Shown here: piece after piece, positions 16,780 through 25,072 of the stretch | Layout of the letters: every line of letters starts with the position of its first letter | Position numbering within the stretch: position 1 is the stretch's first letter | Program-made: the position numbers and the translations under genes | Notes under the pieces: generated by a model | The model's input: the letters and a program-made list of their open reading frames with translations, nothing else | Database searches by the model: none | What the model was told of the DNA's origin: nothing | Source of the DNA: Allobosea sp039673065 | GTDB taxonomy: Bacteria; Pseudomonadota; Alphaproteobacteria; Rhizobiales; Beijerinckiaceae | Direction: 5' to 3' | Assembly (NCBI RefSeq): GCF_039673065.1 | Contig: NZ_JBDJKW010000010.1 | Location: 1-64,000, forward strand | Length of the DNA stretch: 64,000 nucleotides

Positions 16780-17646
16780 TCAGCCCTTCCTGGCGTGGGC
16801 GAAGTCCATGTAGAGCGCGCGCGCCCGGCGGAAGAGCGGGCCCTGCGGCAGCTCGCGGTCGTCGATCTTCCAGATCGGCATCACCTTCGAATAGTTGCCG
16901 GTCGAGAAGATCTCGTCGGCCCGGAGGAAATCCTCATAGGTCAGCGAGGTCTCCTCGACGGTGACGCCATCCTGGCGCAGCAGCCCGATGGTGCGCTGGC
17001 GGGTGATGCCGTTCAGGAAGGTGCCGTTCGGCACGGGCGTGCGCACCACGCCGTCCTTGGCGAGGAAGATGTTGGAGGTACCGGTCTCCGCGACATTGCC
17101 GAGCATGTCGAGCACCAGCGCGTTGTCGAAACCCCTTCCCTTCGCCTCGGCGAGGATGCGGGCATTGTTCGGATAGAGGCAGCCGGCCTTGGAATCGGTC
17201 GGCATGGTCTCCAGCGTCGGGCGGCGATAGGCGCCCTTGGTCAGCGAGAAGCCCTTGCCGGGGTCGCCCATCGGCGCGGCGAACAGGCACAGGCAGAACT
17301 TGGTGGTCTCGGGATCGCCCATGATGGTGGAGAGGCCGTCGGCTTCCGCCCAGTACATCGGCTTGATGTAGAGCGCCGTGCCGGGAGCGAACTTGCGCAC
17401 GCCCTCGCCGGCCAGCGCGGTCATCGCCTCGACCGTCATCGTCGCCTTGAGCCCGAGCCCCTCGGCCGAACGGTTCACCCGGCCGAGATGCAGGTCGAGA
17501 TCGGGCATCACCCCGTCGAAGCAGCGCGCCCCGTCGAAGACGCTGGAGGCGAGCCAGGTCGCATGGGTGCGCGGCCCCATGATGCCGGGATTGCCCTCGA
17601 GCCATTCGCCCTCGAACCAGCTCCAGGTTTGGGAATACCAGGCCAT
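16780..17646 (-). CDS. ilvE: Branched-chain amino acid aminotransferase (PLP fold type IV)
   Basis: The 288-residue enzyme would interconvert Leu/Ile/Val and their 2-oxo acids using PLP. The catalytic-lysine motif DSKAGCLYPNNARI is at about residue 160, followed by the PLP-contact runs GNVAETGTSNIFL and GITRQRTIGLL. D-amino acid and aminodeoxychorismate lyase relatives share this fold, so substrate preference is probable rather than certain. ATG 17646 is chosen over ATG 17658 because the GGAG of its ribosome site lies inside the upstream ATG codon context. It is the first gene of a two-gene unit with a nitronate monooxygenase. Confidence 0.9.
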   Translation of the reverse strand: MAWYSQTWSWFEGEWLEGNPGIMGPRTHATWLASSVFDGARCFDGVMPDLDLHLGRVNRSAEGLGLKATMTVEAMTALAGEGVRKFAPGTALYIKPMYWAEADGLSTIMGDPETTKFCLCLFAAPMGDPGKGFSLTKGAYRRPTLETMPTDSKAGCLYPNNARILAEAKGRGFDNALVLDMLGNVAETGTSNIFLAKDGVVRTPVPNGTFLNGITRQRTIGLLRQDGVTVEETSLTYEDFLRADEIFSTGNYSKVMPIWKIDDRELPQGPLFRRARALYMDFAHARKG

Positions 17647-17824
17647 GCTACGCTCCATTCGCTCACGCGGTCAGGGCCGAAACCTCGGCCGCCCGCCTTG
17701 CACCGTCAACGATCGCCGGCGTCGCGGCCCTGCGAAAGCGGTGGATGCCGCGATCATAGCCCTGCCGCCCGATGCGCGTCAGGGGCAATCGCGCCCAATC
17801 GCCTTGGCAAGCGCCGGCGAAGCG

Positions 17825-18142
17825 TCAGAGCCCGAGTGCGCGCGCCAGCGAGACGGTGGCCATGCCGACCAGCAGAGCGAGCAGCTCGCTGCGACGTAGG
17901 ACCATGCTCAGGACAGCCGCGGCCAGCGCCAAGCCGGCCGCGAGCCCGAGCCGGTCGACCAGCGGCAGCACGGTGGCGAAGATGATCGAGCCCGGCAGCG
18001 CCGCCAGCCCGCGCCGGACACGCGGCGTCAGCGGGATGAAGCCCATCAGCACCACGCCCGAGATGCGGCAGAGATAGGTCGCCACCGCCATGGCGAGGAT
18101 GGCGATATAGGCGCCCCAGGGGCCGGGATCAGGCATCGTCAT
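17825..18142 (-). CDS. azlD: AzlD family branched-chain amino acid export subunit
   Basis: The 105-residue protein has three to four membrane helices with the family signature TYLCRISGVVLMGFIPLTPR. AzlD is the small partner of AzlC in export of branched-chain amino acids (or of azaleucine in Bacillus). The start at 18142 lies 14 bases inside azlC and has GGAG upstream, so translation is coupled. It is the last gene of the azlCD unit, and its location next to a branched-chain aminotransferase fits the substrate class. Confidence 0.9.
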   Translation of the reverse strand: MTMPDPGPWGAYIAILAMAVATYLCRISGVVLMGFIPLTPRVRRGLAALPGSIIFATVLPLVDRLGLAAGLALAAAVLSMVLRRSELLALLVGMATVSLARALGL

Positions 18143-18860
18143 CGAGCAGCGCTCCGGTGACGGCCCCGGACAGGGCTCCGACGATGATGAAGGCGTAGCC
18201 GTCGACGAGGCGCGCCGTGACCAGCGCGACGACACCGGCGACCAGCCAGGGCATCGCCGCCCGCCTGCCACGCCAGACCGGCACGATCATCGCGGCGAAG
18301 AAGATCGGCATCACCATGTCGATGCCGTAGCGGCGCGGATCGGCGACCAGCGAGCCGAGCAGATAGCCGGGCAGCGTCGCCGCCAGCCAGACCGCCCAGA
18401 GCAGCAGGCCGGCGCCGAAGACCACGCCGAGATCGCGCCCGCCCTCGGCCCGGTAGCGCGTGCCGATCAGCCAGTTCGCGTCGGTGAAGAAGAAGAGCTG
18501 CACCGCGTTGACCGCCTTGGGATAGCGGCCGAACCAAGGCTGCAGCGCGGCCCCCTGCAGCACCGCTCGGGCATTCACCGTCGCGGTGACGGCGGCGAGG
18601 CCAGCGATCGCGCCCCAGGTCCATTCCGGCCGCCAGAGCTCCATCGCGACGAGCTGCGAGACGCCGGCATAGACCAGCGCGCTCATCACCATCGCTTCCG
18701 AGAGCGGCAGCCCCTTGCCGGCCGCCGCCGCGCCGAAGGCGACGGCGAAGACGATCACGCCCGGCAGCAGCACGGAGACGAGCCGCGCGCCGAGCAGCAT
18801 GCCGGCCAGGGTCAGGGGAGCCGGCCCTGTCGAAAGGTCGTCATCGTGTTTGGAGGACAT
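18129..18860 (-). CDS. azlC: AzlC family branched-chain amino acid exporter
   Basis: The 243-residue membrane protein is the large subunit of an AzlCD-type exporter. Visible family features are LSEAMVMSALVYAGVSQLVA near the first helices, the motif NARAVLQGAALQPWF and about seven hydrophobic segments. It overlaps azlD by 14 bases at its 3' end. The N-terminus begins MSSKHDDD and has no clear ribosome site, so the start is moderately sure. Confidence 0.92.
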   Translation of the reverse strand: MSSKHDDDLSTGPAPLTLAGMLLGARLVSVLLPGVIVFAVAFGAAAAGKGLPLSEAMVMSALVYAGVSQLVAMELWRPEWTWGAIAGLAAVTATVNARAVLQGAALQPWFGRYPKAVNAVQLFFFTDANWLIGTRYRAEGGRDLGVVFGAGLLLWAVWLAATLPGYLLGSLVADPRRYGIDMVMPIFFAAMIVPVWRGRRAAMPWLVAGVVALVTARLVDGYAFIIVGALSGAVTGALLDDDA

Positions 18861-18971
18861 GGCTTTTTCGATCCTGTCGCCGCCGCTTCGTCAACGCCGG
18901 CCGTCGCAGCCGCCGCATGAGCCCGGCGCAGGTCGGTTTCCCGGCAGGCGGGGCGCGGGTAGGGTCGCTTC

Positions 18972-19583
18972 ATGATCTGGCTGAGTTCCGCCGATGCGCA
19001 CGCCCCCTCCCTTCCGGCCGCCTGGCTGCTGGAGACGCCGCAGCGCCCCGCCAACCTCGCCGAGCGCTCGGCCCTGCGCCGCAGCGTGGCGCGTGCCGCG
19101 CTGGCGCGGCAGCTCGGCCTGGACACGGCCGCCATCGCCCTCGCGCACGAGCCCGCCGGCCGGCCCGTTCTCGCCGGCCCGGCCGGGACCGGCCTGCATC
19201 TGTCGTTGGCGACGCGCGGCGGCGTGGTCGCGGTCGCACTCGGGACGTGGCCGCTCGGCGTCGATGTCGAGGCCGTCGCGCCCGGGACCGAACCGCCGCT
19301 GGCGCTGCTGCACCCGGACGAGCGCCGCGCCCTCCAGCGCCTCGCCCCTGACGCGCGGCCGCTCGCCTTCGCCCGCCTGTGGAGCGCCAAGGAGGCCTAT
19401 GTGAAGGCGCTCGGCACCGGCTTCCTGCGGCCGCCCGAGAGTTTCGCGGTAACGCTCGCCGAAGCGAACGGCTTCGTCCTCGCCGATCCGGAGCGCGGCA
19501 CGACGCTGCCGGGCTTCGGCCATGTCCTGACGCGAAACGGCGGCCACGAGGTCATGGCCGCCGCCCTGGTGATCCTGCGGTGA
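18972..19583 (+). CDS. 4'-phosphopantetheinyl transferase superfamily protein
   Basis: The 203-residue enzyme would transfer phosphopantetheine from CoA to a carrier-protein serine. The two metal and substrate motifs are present: GVDVE at 96-100 and WSAKEAYVKALG at 137-148. Length and two-lobed layout match the Sfp/AcpT group rather than the shorter AcpS type, so it may serve a secondary or specialised carrier protein. No polyketide or peptide synthetase gene is nearby. It is divergent from azlC and convergent with the TerC-family gene. Confidence 0.88.
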   Translation: MIWLSSADAHAPSLPAAWLLETPQRPANLAERSALRRSVARAALARQLGLDTAAIALAHEPAGRPVLAGPAGTGLHLSLATRGGVVAVALGTWPLGVDVEAVAPGTEPPLALLHPDERRALQRLAPDARPLAFARLWSAKEAYVKALGTGFLRPPESFAVTLAEANGFVLADPERGTTLPGFGHVLTRNGGHEVMAAALVILR

Positions 19584-19585
19584 GA

Positions 19586-19604
19586 CGCCGGCCGGCGGCC
19601 GGCG
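19586..19604. terminator. GC-rich hairpin between convergent genes
   Basis: A perfect eight-base-pair stem CGCCGGCC/GGCCGGCG with a three-base loop lies directly after the phosphopantetheinyl transferase stop and before the TerC-family stop. No T-run is present. Confidence 0.4.
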
Positions 19605-19614
19605 CTCGCGTCGG

Positions 19615-20349
19615 TCAGGCCGCCCGGCGCTTCTTCAGCAGGTAGCCGACCGAGCAGACGAAGGCCGCGCCGATCACGGCCGCCGTGTAGAACGGCACCT
19701 TGGCCGGGGCCAGGCCGGCGGGGTTCACGTCGCTGACCGGCACGGTGTTGATCCAGGTCGGCATGTGGACCTGGAGCCACTGCATCACCGCCATGTCGCT
19801 CAGCAGCATCTCGCCGGCGATCCAGCCGAGCAGCGCCGCGCCGAACCAGATCAGGATCGGGAAGCGTTCGAGCACCGAGGAGAGCAGGCGCGCGCCGAAG
19901 ACGATCAGCGGGATGGTCAGCAGCAGGCCGAAGATGAACAGCTCGAAATGGCCGCGCGCCGCCGCGGCGATCGCCAGCACGTTGTCGAGGCTCATCACCG
20001 CGTCGGCGATGGCGATGGTGCGCACCGCCTTCCAGAGATTGTCGCTGGCCTGGATGTCGCCGTGCTCTTCCTCCTCGCCGGTGGCGAGCTTGATCGCGAT
20101 CCAGAATAGCAGCAGCGCGCCCACCACCTTCAGGAAGGGGATGTTGAGCAGATAGGTGACGATGACCGCGAAGAAGATGCGCAGCGCCACGGCGGCGCCG
20201 GCGCCGAGCAGGATGCCGAGCTTGCGCTGCTTCTCCGGCAGCGAGCGCACCGCCAGCGCGATGACCACGGCATTATCGCCCGAGAGCAGCAGGTCGATCC
20301 AGATGATCTGGAGCAGGGATGTCCAGAAGGTCGATGATGCGAAGTCCAT
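19615..20349 (-). CDS. TerC/YjbE family integral membrane protein
   Basis: The 244-residue protein has seven or so membrane helices and the two acidic family motifs: IWIDLLLSGDNAVVIALA near residue 20 and ADAVMSLDNVLAIAAAA near residue 115. TerC-family proteins are linked to manganese efflux or metalation of exported proteins. In some bacteria they follow a manganese riboswitch; I checked the short leader for a yybP-ykoY element and did not find one. It is 107 bases downstream of the tartrate dehydrogenase-like gene, separated by a hairpin at 20403-20439. Confidence 0.88.
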   Translation of the reverse strand: MDFASSTFWTSLLQIIWIDLLLSGDNAVVIALAVRSLPEKQRKLGILLGAGAAVALRIFFAVIVTYLLNIPFLKVVGALLLFWIAIKLATGEEEEHGDIQASDNLWKAVRTIAIADAVMSLDNVLAIAAAARGHFELFIFGLLLTIPLIVFGARLLSSVLERFPILIWFGAALLGWIAGEMLLSDMAVMQWLQVHMPTWINTVPVSDVNPAGLAPAKVPFYTAAVIGAAFVCSVGYLLKKRRAA

Positions 20350-20402
20350 GATGGCTTCAGTTCCCTTGGGTCACACCGGTTTCGACCGGCTTCGTGGAAG
20401 TC

Positions 20403-20439
20403 CCGACGAGCCGGGCCGCAGGCCCGCCTCGCCGGTCGG
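20403..20439. terminator. Stem-loop between tartrate dehydrogenase-like and TerC-family genes
   Basis: GGGCC/GGCCC around the loop GCA, extended by outer pairs to CCGA/TCGG with small internal loops, forms a long hairpin. It has no clear T-run and might be an attenuator, a processing site or a Rho-dependent end. Confidence 0.35.
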
Positions 20440-20456
20440 CATCCCTGTGCGAACGG

Positions 20457-21536
20457 TCAGCCGAGCGCCTGCTCGATCGCCTTGCCCGCGTCCTGCGTGT
20501 TCAGGCTGCCGCCGAGATCGCGCGTCCGCGTCCGCGCATCGCCCAGCGCCCGCTCGATCGCGGCCTCGATCCCCTTGGCGGCCTCGTGCTCGCCGAGATG
20601 ATCCAGCATCATCGCGCCCGACCAGATCTGGCCGACCGGGTTGGCGATGCCCTTGCCCGCGATATCCGGCGCCGAGCCGTGCACGGGCTCGAACAGCGAC
20701 GGAAATTCGCCGGTCGGGTTGATGTTCCCCGACGGCGCGATGCCGATGGTGCCGGTGCAGGCCGGGCCGAGATCGGAGAGGATGTCGCCGAACAGGTTGG
20801 AGGCGACGACCACGTCGAACTTGTCGGGATTCAGCACGAAATGCGCGGTCAGGATGTCGATATGGTACTGATCGACCGTGATGTCGGGATAGTTCTTGGC
20901 CATCGCCTTCACGCGCTCGTCCCAGTAGGGCATCGTGATCGAGATGCCGTTGGACTTGGTCGCCGAGGTGACCTTGCGGCGCGGACGCCGGCTGGCGAGC
21001 TCGAAGGCGTATTTCAGCACACGGTCGACGCCGACGCGGCTCATCACCGTCTCCTGCATGACGATCTCGCGCTCGGTGCCGGCGAACATGCGCCCGCCGA
21101 CCGAGGAATACTCGCCCTCGGTGTTCTCGCGCACCACGAAGAAGTCGATGTCGCCGGGCTTGCGGTTGGCGAGCGGGCCGGGCACGCCGGGCATCAGCCG
21201 CACCGGGCGCAGGTTGACGTACTGGTCGAACTCGCGGCGGAACAGCAGCAGCGAGCCCCAGAGCGAGATGTGGTCCGGCACCTGGTCGGGCATGCCGACC
21301 GCGCCGAAATAGATCGCGTCATGGCCGCCGATCTGGTCCTTCCAGTCCTCCGGCAGCATCTTGCCGTGCTTGGCGTAGTAGTCGCAGGAGGAGAAGTCGA
21401 ACTGGTCGAGGCGCAGCTCGAACCCGTATTTCTTCGCGGCGGCCTCGAGCACGCGCAGGCCTTCCGGCATGACCTCCTTGCCGATGCCGTCGCCGGCGAT
21501 CACGGCGATGCGATAGACGCGATTTGTGCGGGTCAT
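20457..21536 (-). CDS. ttuC: Tartrate/D-malate dehydrogenase, isopropylmalate dehydrogenase family
   Basis: The 359-residue protein is an NAD-dependent beta-decarboxylating dehydrogenase. The N-terminal YRIAVIAGDGIGKEVMPEGL, the substrate-binding LRPVRLMPGVPGPL and FVVRENTEGEYSSVGGR, and the metal-binding ASNLFGDILSDLGP with HGSAPDIAGK are all in place. The details match tartrate dehydrogenases (TtuC type, also active on D-malate) more than LeuB, for example the absence of the LeuB-type RPV/YPG loop. ATG 21536 has GGAGAG upstream. It overlaps the upstream hydrolase gene by four bases (ATGA), so the two are coupled. True substrate not provable here. Confidence 0.85.
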   Translation of the reverse strand: MTRTNRVYRIAVIAGDGIGKEVMPEGLRVLEAAAKKYGFELRLDQFDFSSCDYYAKHGKMLPEDWKDQIGGHDAIYFGAVGMPDQVPDHISLWGSLLLFRREFDQYVNLRPVRLMPGVPGPLANRKPGDIDFFVVRENTEGEYSSVGGRMFAGTEREIVMQETVMSRVGVDRVLKYAFELASRRPRRKVTSATKSNGISITMPYWDERVKAMAKNYPDITVDQYHIDILTAHFVLNPDKFDVVVASNLFGDILSDLGPACTGTIGIAPSGNINPTGEFPSLFEPVHGSAPDIAGKGIANPVGQIWSGAMMLDHLGEHEAAKGIEAAIERALGDARTRTRDLGGSLNTQDAGKAIEQALG

Positions 21537-22444
21537 GCTGTCTCTCCGAAGAATGCGGCGAATTCGGCTGCCACGAGATCGGGCACCTCCTCCGCCAGAT
21601 AGTGACCACCTGGAAGGGCCCGGCCCCGGACGTCGCTCGCCCGCAGGCGCCACAGCGCCAGCGGATCGAAGCAGCGGCCGATGATGCCGTTCTCTCCCCA
21701 GAGTGCGAGCAAGGGCTGCGATAGCTTGCGGTCGCCGTCCTCGTCGTCATGCCGGATATCGATGGTCGCGGCGGCGCGATAGTCCTCGCAGCTGGCGTGG
21801 ATCACCGCAGGGTCGGAAAAGCAGCGCAGATAGGCCTCGAGCGCGGCGGGCGCGAAGATTGACAGCCCCGCCGAACCGGAGCCGCATTTCTTCAGCCAGT
21901 AGGCCTTGGGATCGGCGGCGATCATCCGCTCCGGGAACGGGGCAGGCTGGATCAGGAAGAACCAGTGCCAGTAGGCGCGGGCGAAGGCATCGCCGGTCTG
22001 GGCGTACATCTCGCGGGTGGGCGCGATGTCGAGCGTCGCGATGCGCAGGACGCGGGCCTCGTGATCCAGGCCGAGCCGGTGCGCGACGCGGGCGCCGCGA
22101 TCATGGCCGGCTAGGCAGAAGCGCTCATGGCCGAGCAGCGTCATCACCTGCGCCATGTCGGCGGCCATGGCGCGCTTGGAATAGGCCAGGTGCTCGGGAT
22201 CGCTCGGCGGGCAGCTGCTGTCGCCATAGCCGCGCAGGTCGGGGCAGACCAGGGTGAAGCGGTCCTTCAGCCGCGCGGCGACGGCGTGCCAGAGCACATG
22301 GCTCTGGGGATAGCCGTGCAGCAGCAGGAGCGGCGGCCCCTCCCCTCCCGTCCGCAGCCGGATGCGCGCGCCCGCGGTCTCGACATCGAATTGCCGGAAA
22401 CCGGGGAAAAGCTCATCGCTGGCAGGAATCTCGGTGACGGACAT
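21533..22444 (-). CDS. Alpha/beta hydrolase, haloacetate (fluoroacetate) dehalogenase-like
   Basis: The 303-residue protein has the alpha/beta-hydrolase fold with an Asp nucleophile. The motif LAGHDRGARVAHRLGLDH carries the nucleophile Asp and the two Arg that bind carboxylate in fluoroacetate dehalogenases (DRGxR). The cap-domain pair His-Trp that holds fluoride is present in AYWHWFF. A C-terminal catalytic His follows in PGGHYLAEE. Oxyanion residues are in LLLLHGYPQS. These points favour a haloacetate dehalogenase-like reaction, but many relatives lack measured dehalogenase activity. ATG 22444 follows CGAGG. It is the first gene of a coupled pair with the tartrate dehydrogenase-like gene. 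Confidence 0.8.
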   Translation of the reverse strand: MSVTEIPASDELFPGFRQFDVETAGARIRLRTGGEGPPLLLLHGYPQSHVLWHAVAARLKDRFTLVCPDLRGYGDSSCPPSDPEHLAYSKRAMAADMAQVMTLLGHERFCLAGHDRGARVAHRLGLDHEARVLRIATLDIAPTREMYAQTGDAFARAYWHWFFLIQPAPFPERMIAADPKAYWLKKCGSGSAGLSIFAPAALEAYLRCFSDPAVIHASCEDYRAAATIDIRHDDEDGDRKLSQPLLALWGENGIIGRCFDPLALWRLRASDVRGRALPGGHYLAEEVPDLVAAEFAAFFGETA

Positions 22445-22625
22445 CGGGCCTCGCGTATCGCAACGGTCGGGAGCCGATAGCGCGAACCCCGCCGGACTTC
22501 TCGCGTCGATTATTTCATAATCCTGATCAATAACGCCCGCCGCGCCAATGGCCACGCGCAGCCGGCGCGCCAGCACCGGCTGCGCGCCGACCCCGCACCG
22601 TCTCACCCGGCCTCTCGCGCGACCG

Positions 22626-22647
22626 GCGCCCGCCCGCAGGCGGGCGC
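22626..22647 (-). terminator. GC-rich hairpin directly after pheT
   Basis: GCGCCCGCC pairs with GGCGGGCGC around the loop CGCA, one base after the pheT stop. No T-run follows on the minus strand. Confidence 0.45.
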
Positions 22648-22648
22648 G

Positions 22649-25072
22649 TCAGCCGCGCAGGCTGGCGCCGTAGCGCTTGGCCATCTCGGCGACGACCTTG
22701 CCGGAGACCGCCTCGATCTCGGCTTCCGTCAGCGTCTTGGCCGTGGGCTGCAGCGTGACCGCGAGCGCCACCGACTTGCGGCCTTCCTCGACGCCGGGCC
22801 CCTCGTAGAGATCGAACACCGAGACGTCAGCGATCAGCGCCTTGTCGGCATTCTGGGCGGAGCGCGCCATCTCGCCGGCGGCCACCGCCTTGTCGACGAT
22901 GAAGGCGAAATCGCGCGTCACCGGCTGGAAGTCGGAAAGGGCGAGGCGCGGCTTGACCTTGGTCGGCTTGGCCTTCGGCAGCGGCAGCGCATCGAGATGG
23001 ATCTCGAAGGCGACCAGCGGCCCCTTGACGTCGAGCGCCTTGAGGATGCGCGGGTGCACCTCGCCGAAGGCGCCGATCACGCTCTTCGGGCCGAAGCGCA
23101 GCGTGGCCGAGCGGCCGGGATGGGCCCAGTCCGGCCCGCCGGCAACGACCTGCAAGCCACCGACCGGCACGCCGAGCCCGGTAAGCAGCGCCATCACGTC
23201 GGCCTTGGCGTCGAAGGCGTCGACCGGGGGCGCGGCGCCGTCCCAGTTGCGACCGGCGCCCGTCAGCCCGGCGGTGCCACGGCGCAGACCCGCGGCGGCG
23301 ATGAGCTGACCCTCCGGCTCGTCGCTCAGGAAGACCTGGCCGACCTCGAACAGGGCGACGTCGCCGAAGCCGCGATCGGCATTGGCCTGGGCGGAGCGGA
23401 TCAGGCCGGGCAGCAGCGAGGGCCGCATGTCGGAGAGATCGGCCGCGATCGGGTTGGCGAGCGCGAGCCTGGGCGAGCCGCCGCCGAACAGCGTCGCCGC
23501 CGACTGCGAGATGAACGACCAGGTGACGGCCTCGACGAGGCCGCGGCTGGCGAGCAGGCGCTTGGCCAGGCGCGTGCGCTTCTGCAGGACGGTCAGCACC
23601 GGCTTGGCGACTTCGGCGGCGATGCGCGGCAGCGGCGCCGAGGCGACGCGGTCGAGCCCGGCGATGCGCAGGATCTCCTCGACGAGATCGGCCTTGCCCT
23701 CGACATCGGCACGCCAGGACGGCGCGACGACTGTGGCCCGCTCGCCTTCGCCCGAGACCTCGAAGCCGAGCGCGGTCAGCGCCCGCCGCATCTCGTCCTG
23801 CGGGAGTTCGAGCCCGGTCAGGCGCTTGACCTCGGACCAGGGGAAGTCGATCGGCTCGCCGCCCTGCGGCAGCGCGCCGGCGAAGACCATCTCGGAGGCC
23901 TCGCCACCGCACAGCTCGAGGATCAGGCTGGTCGCGAGATCGAGGCCGGGCCCGGTGAAGTCGGGATCGACGCCGCGCTCGAAGCGGTAGCGCGCATCCG
24001 AGACGATGCCGAGCGCACGGCCGGAGCGGGCGATGTTGAGCGGGCTCCACAGCGCGCTCTCGACCAGCACGTCGACCGTGCCCTCGTCGCAGCCCGAAGC
24101 CTCGCCGCCCATGATGCCGGCGAGCGACTCGACGCCGCTCTCGTCGGCGATCACCACCTGCTCGTCGCTCAGCGCGTAGGTCTTGCCGTCGAGCGCCAGG
24201 ATCTCCTCGCCCGGCTTGGCCCGGCGCACCACGAGGTCGCCCTTGACCTTGGCCGCGTCGAAGACGTGCAGCGGGCGGTTGCGGTCGAAGGTCATCAGGT
24301 TGGTGATGTCGACCAGCGCGTTGATCGGCCTGAGGCCGATGGCGCGCAGGCGGGCCTGCAGCCAGTCCGGCGAAGGACCGTTGCGGACGCCGCGCACCAG
24401 CCGCAGCGCGAAGGCCGGGCAGAGTGCGCGATCCGCCTCCGCCAGCTCCAGCCGCACGGCGACCGGGCACGGGAAGGCGCCCTTCACCGGCGCGATCGGC
24501 GGCGTCTTCAGCGTGCCGAGGCCGGCGGCGGCGAGGTCACGGGCGATGCCGGCGACGCCGAGCGCGTCGGCGCGGTTCGGCGTCACCGCCACCTCGATCA
24601 CCGCGTCGCCGAGCCCGGCATAGGTCGCGTAGGATTCGCCGACCGGGGCGTCGGCCGGCAGGTCGATGATGCCGTCATGATCCTCCGACAGCTGCAGCTC
24701 GGCGGCCGAGCAGAGCATGCCGTTCGACTCGACGCCGCGGATGACCCCCTTGCCGAGGGTGATGTCCTTGCCGGGGATGTAGGTGCCGGGCGGCGAGAAC
24801 ACGCTCTTCATGCCGGTGCGGGCATTGGGCGCACCGCAGACGACCTGGACCGGCTCGCCCGCGCCCGTATCGACCATGCAGACGCGCAGCCGATCGGCAT
24901 TGGGATGCTGCTTGGCCTCGATGACATAGGCGACGGTGAAGGCCGCCAGCGCCTTGGCCTTGTCCTCGACGCCCTCGACCTCGAGGCCGACGCGGGTCAG
25001 CGCCTCGACGATGCTGTCGAGCGGTTCGGAGGTGTCGAGGTGCTCTTTAAGCCAGGAAAGCGTGAACTTCAT
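22649..25072 (-). CDS. pheT: Phenylalanine-tRNA ligase beta subunit
   Basis: PheT pairs with PheS in an alpha2-beta2 enzyme that charges tRNA-Phe. The 807-residue product has the N-terminal tRNA-binding (EMAP-like) domain with HPNADRLRVCMVDTG and VVCGAPNARTG. The B3/B4 editing region and B5 domain follow (RGVDPDFTGPGLD). A C-terminal anticodon-binding ferredoxin-like domain begins near LSDFQPVTRDFAFIVD. Unusually, its start codon overlaps the stop of a glycosyltransferase gene (ATGA), which separates it from pheS. Confidence 0.97.
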   Translation of the reverse strand: MKFTLSWLKEHLDTSEPLDSIVEALTRVGLEVEGVEDKAKALAAFTVAYVIEAKQHPNADRLRVCMVDTGAGEPVQVVCGAPNARTGMKSVFSPPGTYIPGKDITLGKGVIRGVESNGMLCSAAELQLSEDHDGIIDLPADAPVGESYATYAGLGDAVIEVAVTPNRADALGVAGIARDLAAAGLGTLKTPPIAPVKGAFPCPVAVRLELAEADRALCPAFALRLVRGVRNGPSPDWLQARLRAIGLRPINALVDITNLMTFDRNRPLHVFDAAKVKGDLVVRRAKPGEEILALDGKTYALSDEQVVIADESGVESLAGIMGGEASGCDEGTVDVLVESALWSPLNIARSGRALGIVSDARYRFERGVDPDFTGPGLDLATSLILELCGGEASEMVFAGALPQGGEPIDFPWSEVKRLTGLELPQDEMRRALTALGFEVSGEGERATVVAPSWRADVEGKADLVEEILRIAGLDRVASAPLPRIAAEVAKPVLTVLQKRTRLAKRLLASRGLVEAVTWSFISQSAATLFGGGSPRLALANPIAADLSDMRPSLLPGLIRSAQANADRGFGDVALFEVGQVFLSDEPEGQLIAAAGLRRGTAGLTGAGRNWDGAAPPVDAFDAKADVMALLTGLGVPVGGLQVVAGGPDWAHPGRSATLRFGPKSVIGAFGEVHPRILKALDVKGPLVAFEIHLDALPLPKAKPTKVKPRLALSDFQPVTRDFAFIVDKAVAAGEMARSAQNADKALIADVSVFDLYEGPGVEEGRKSVALAVTLQPTAKTLTEAEIEAVSGKVVAEMAKRYGASLRG

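Noticed and set aside
20350..20456. Possible yybP-ykoY manganese riboswitch before the TerC-family gene
   Set aside because: The leader has a hairpin, but I could not match the conserved internal-loop sequences of that riboswitch.
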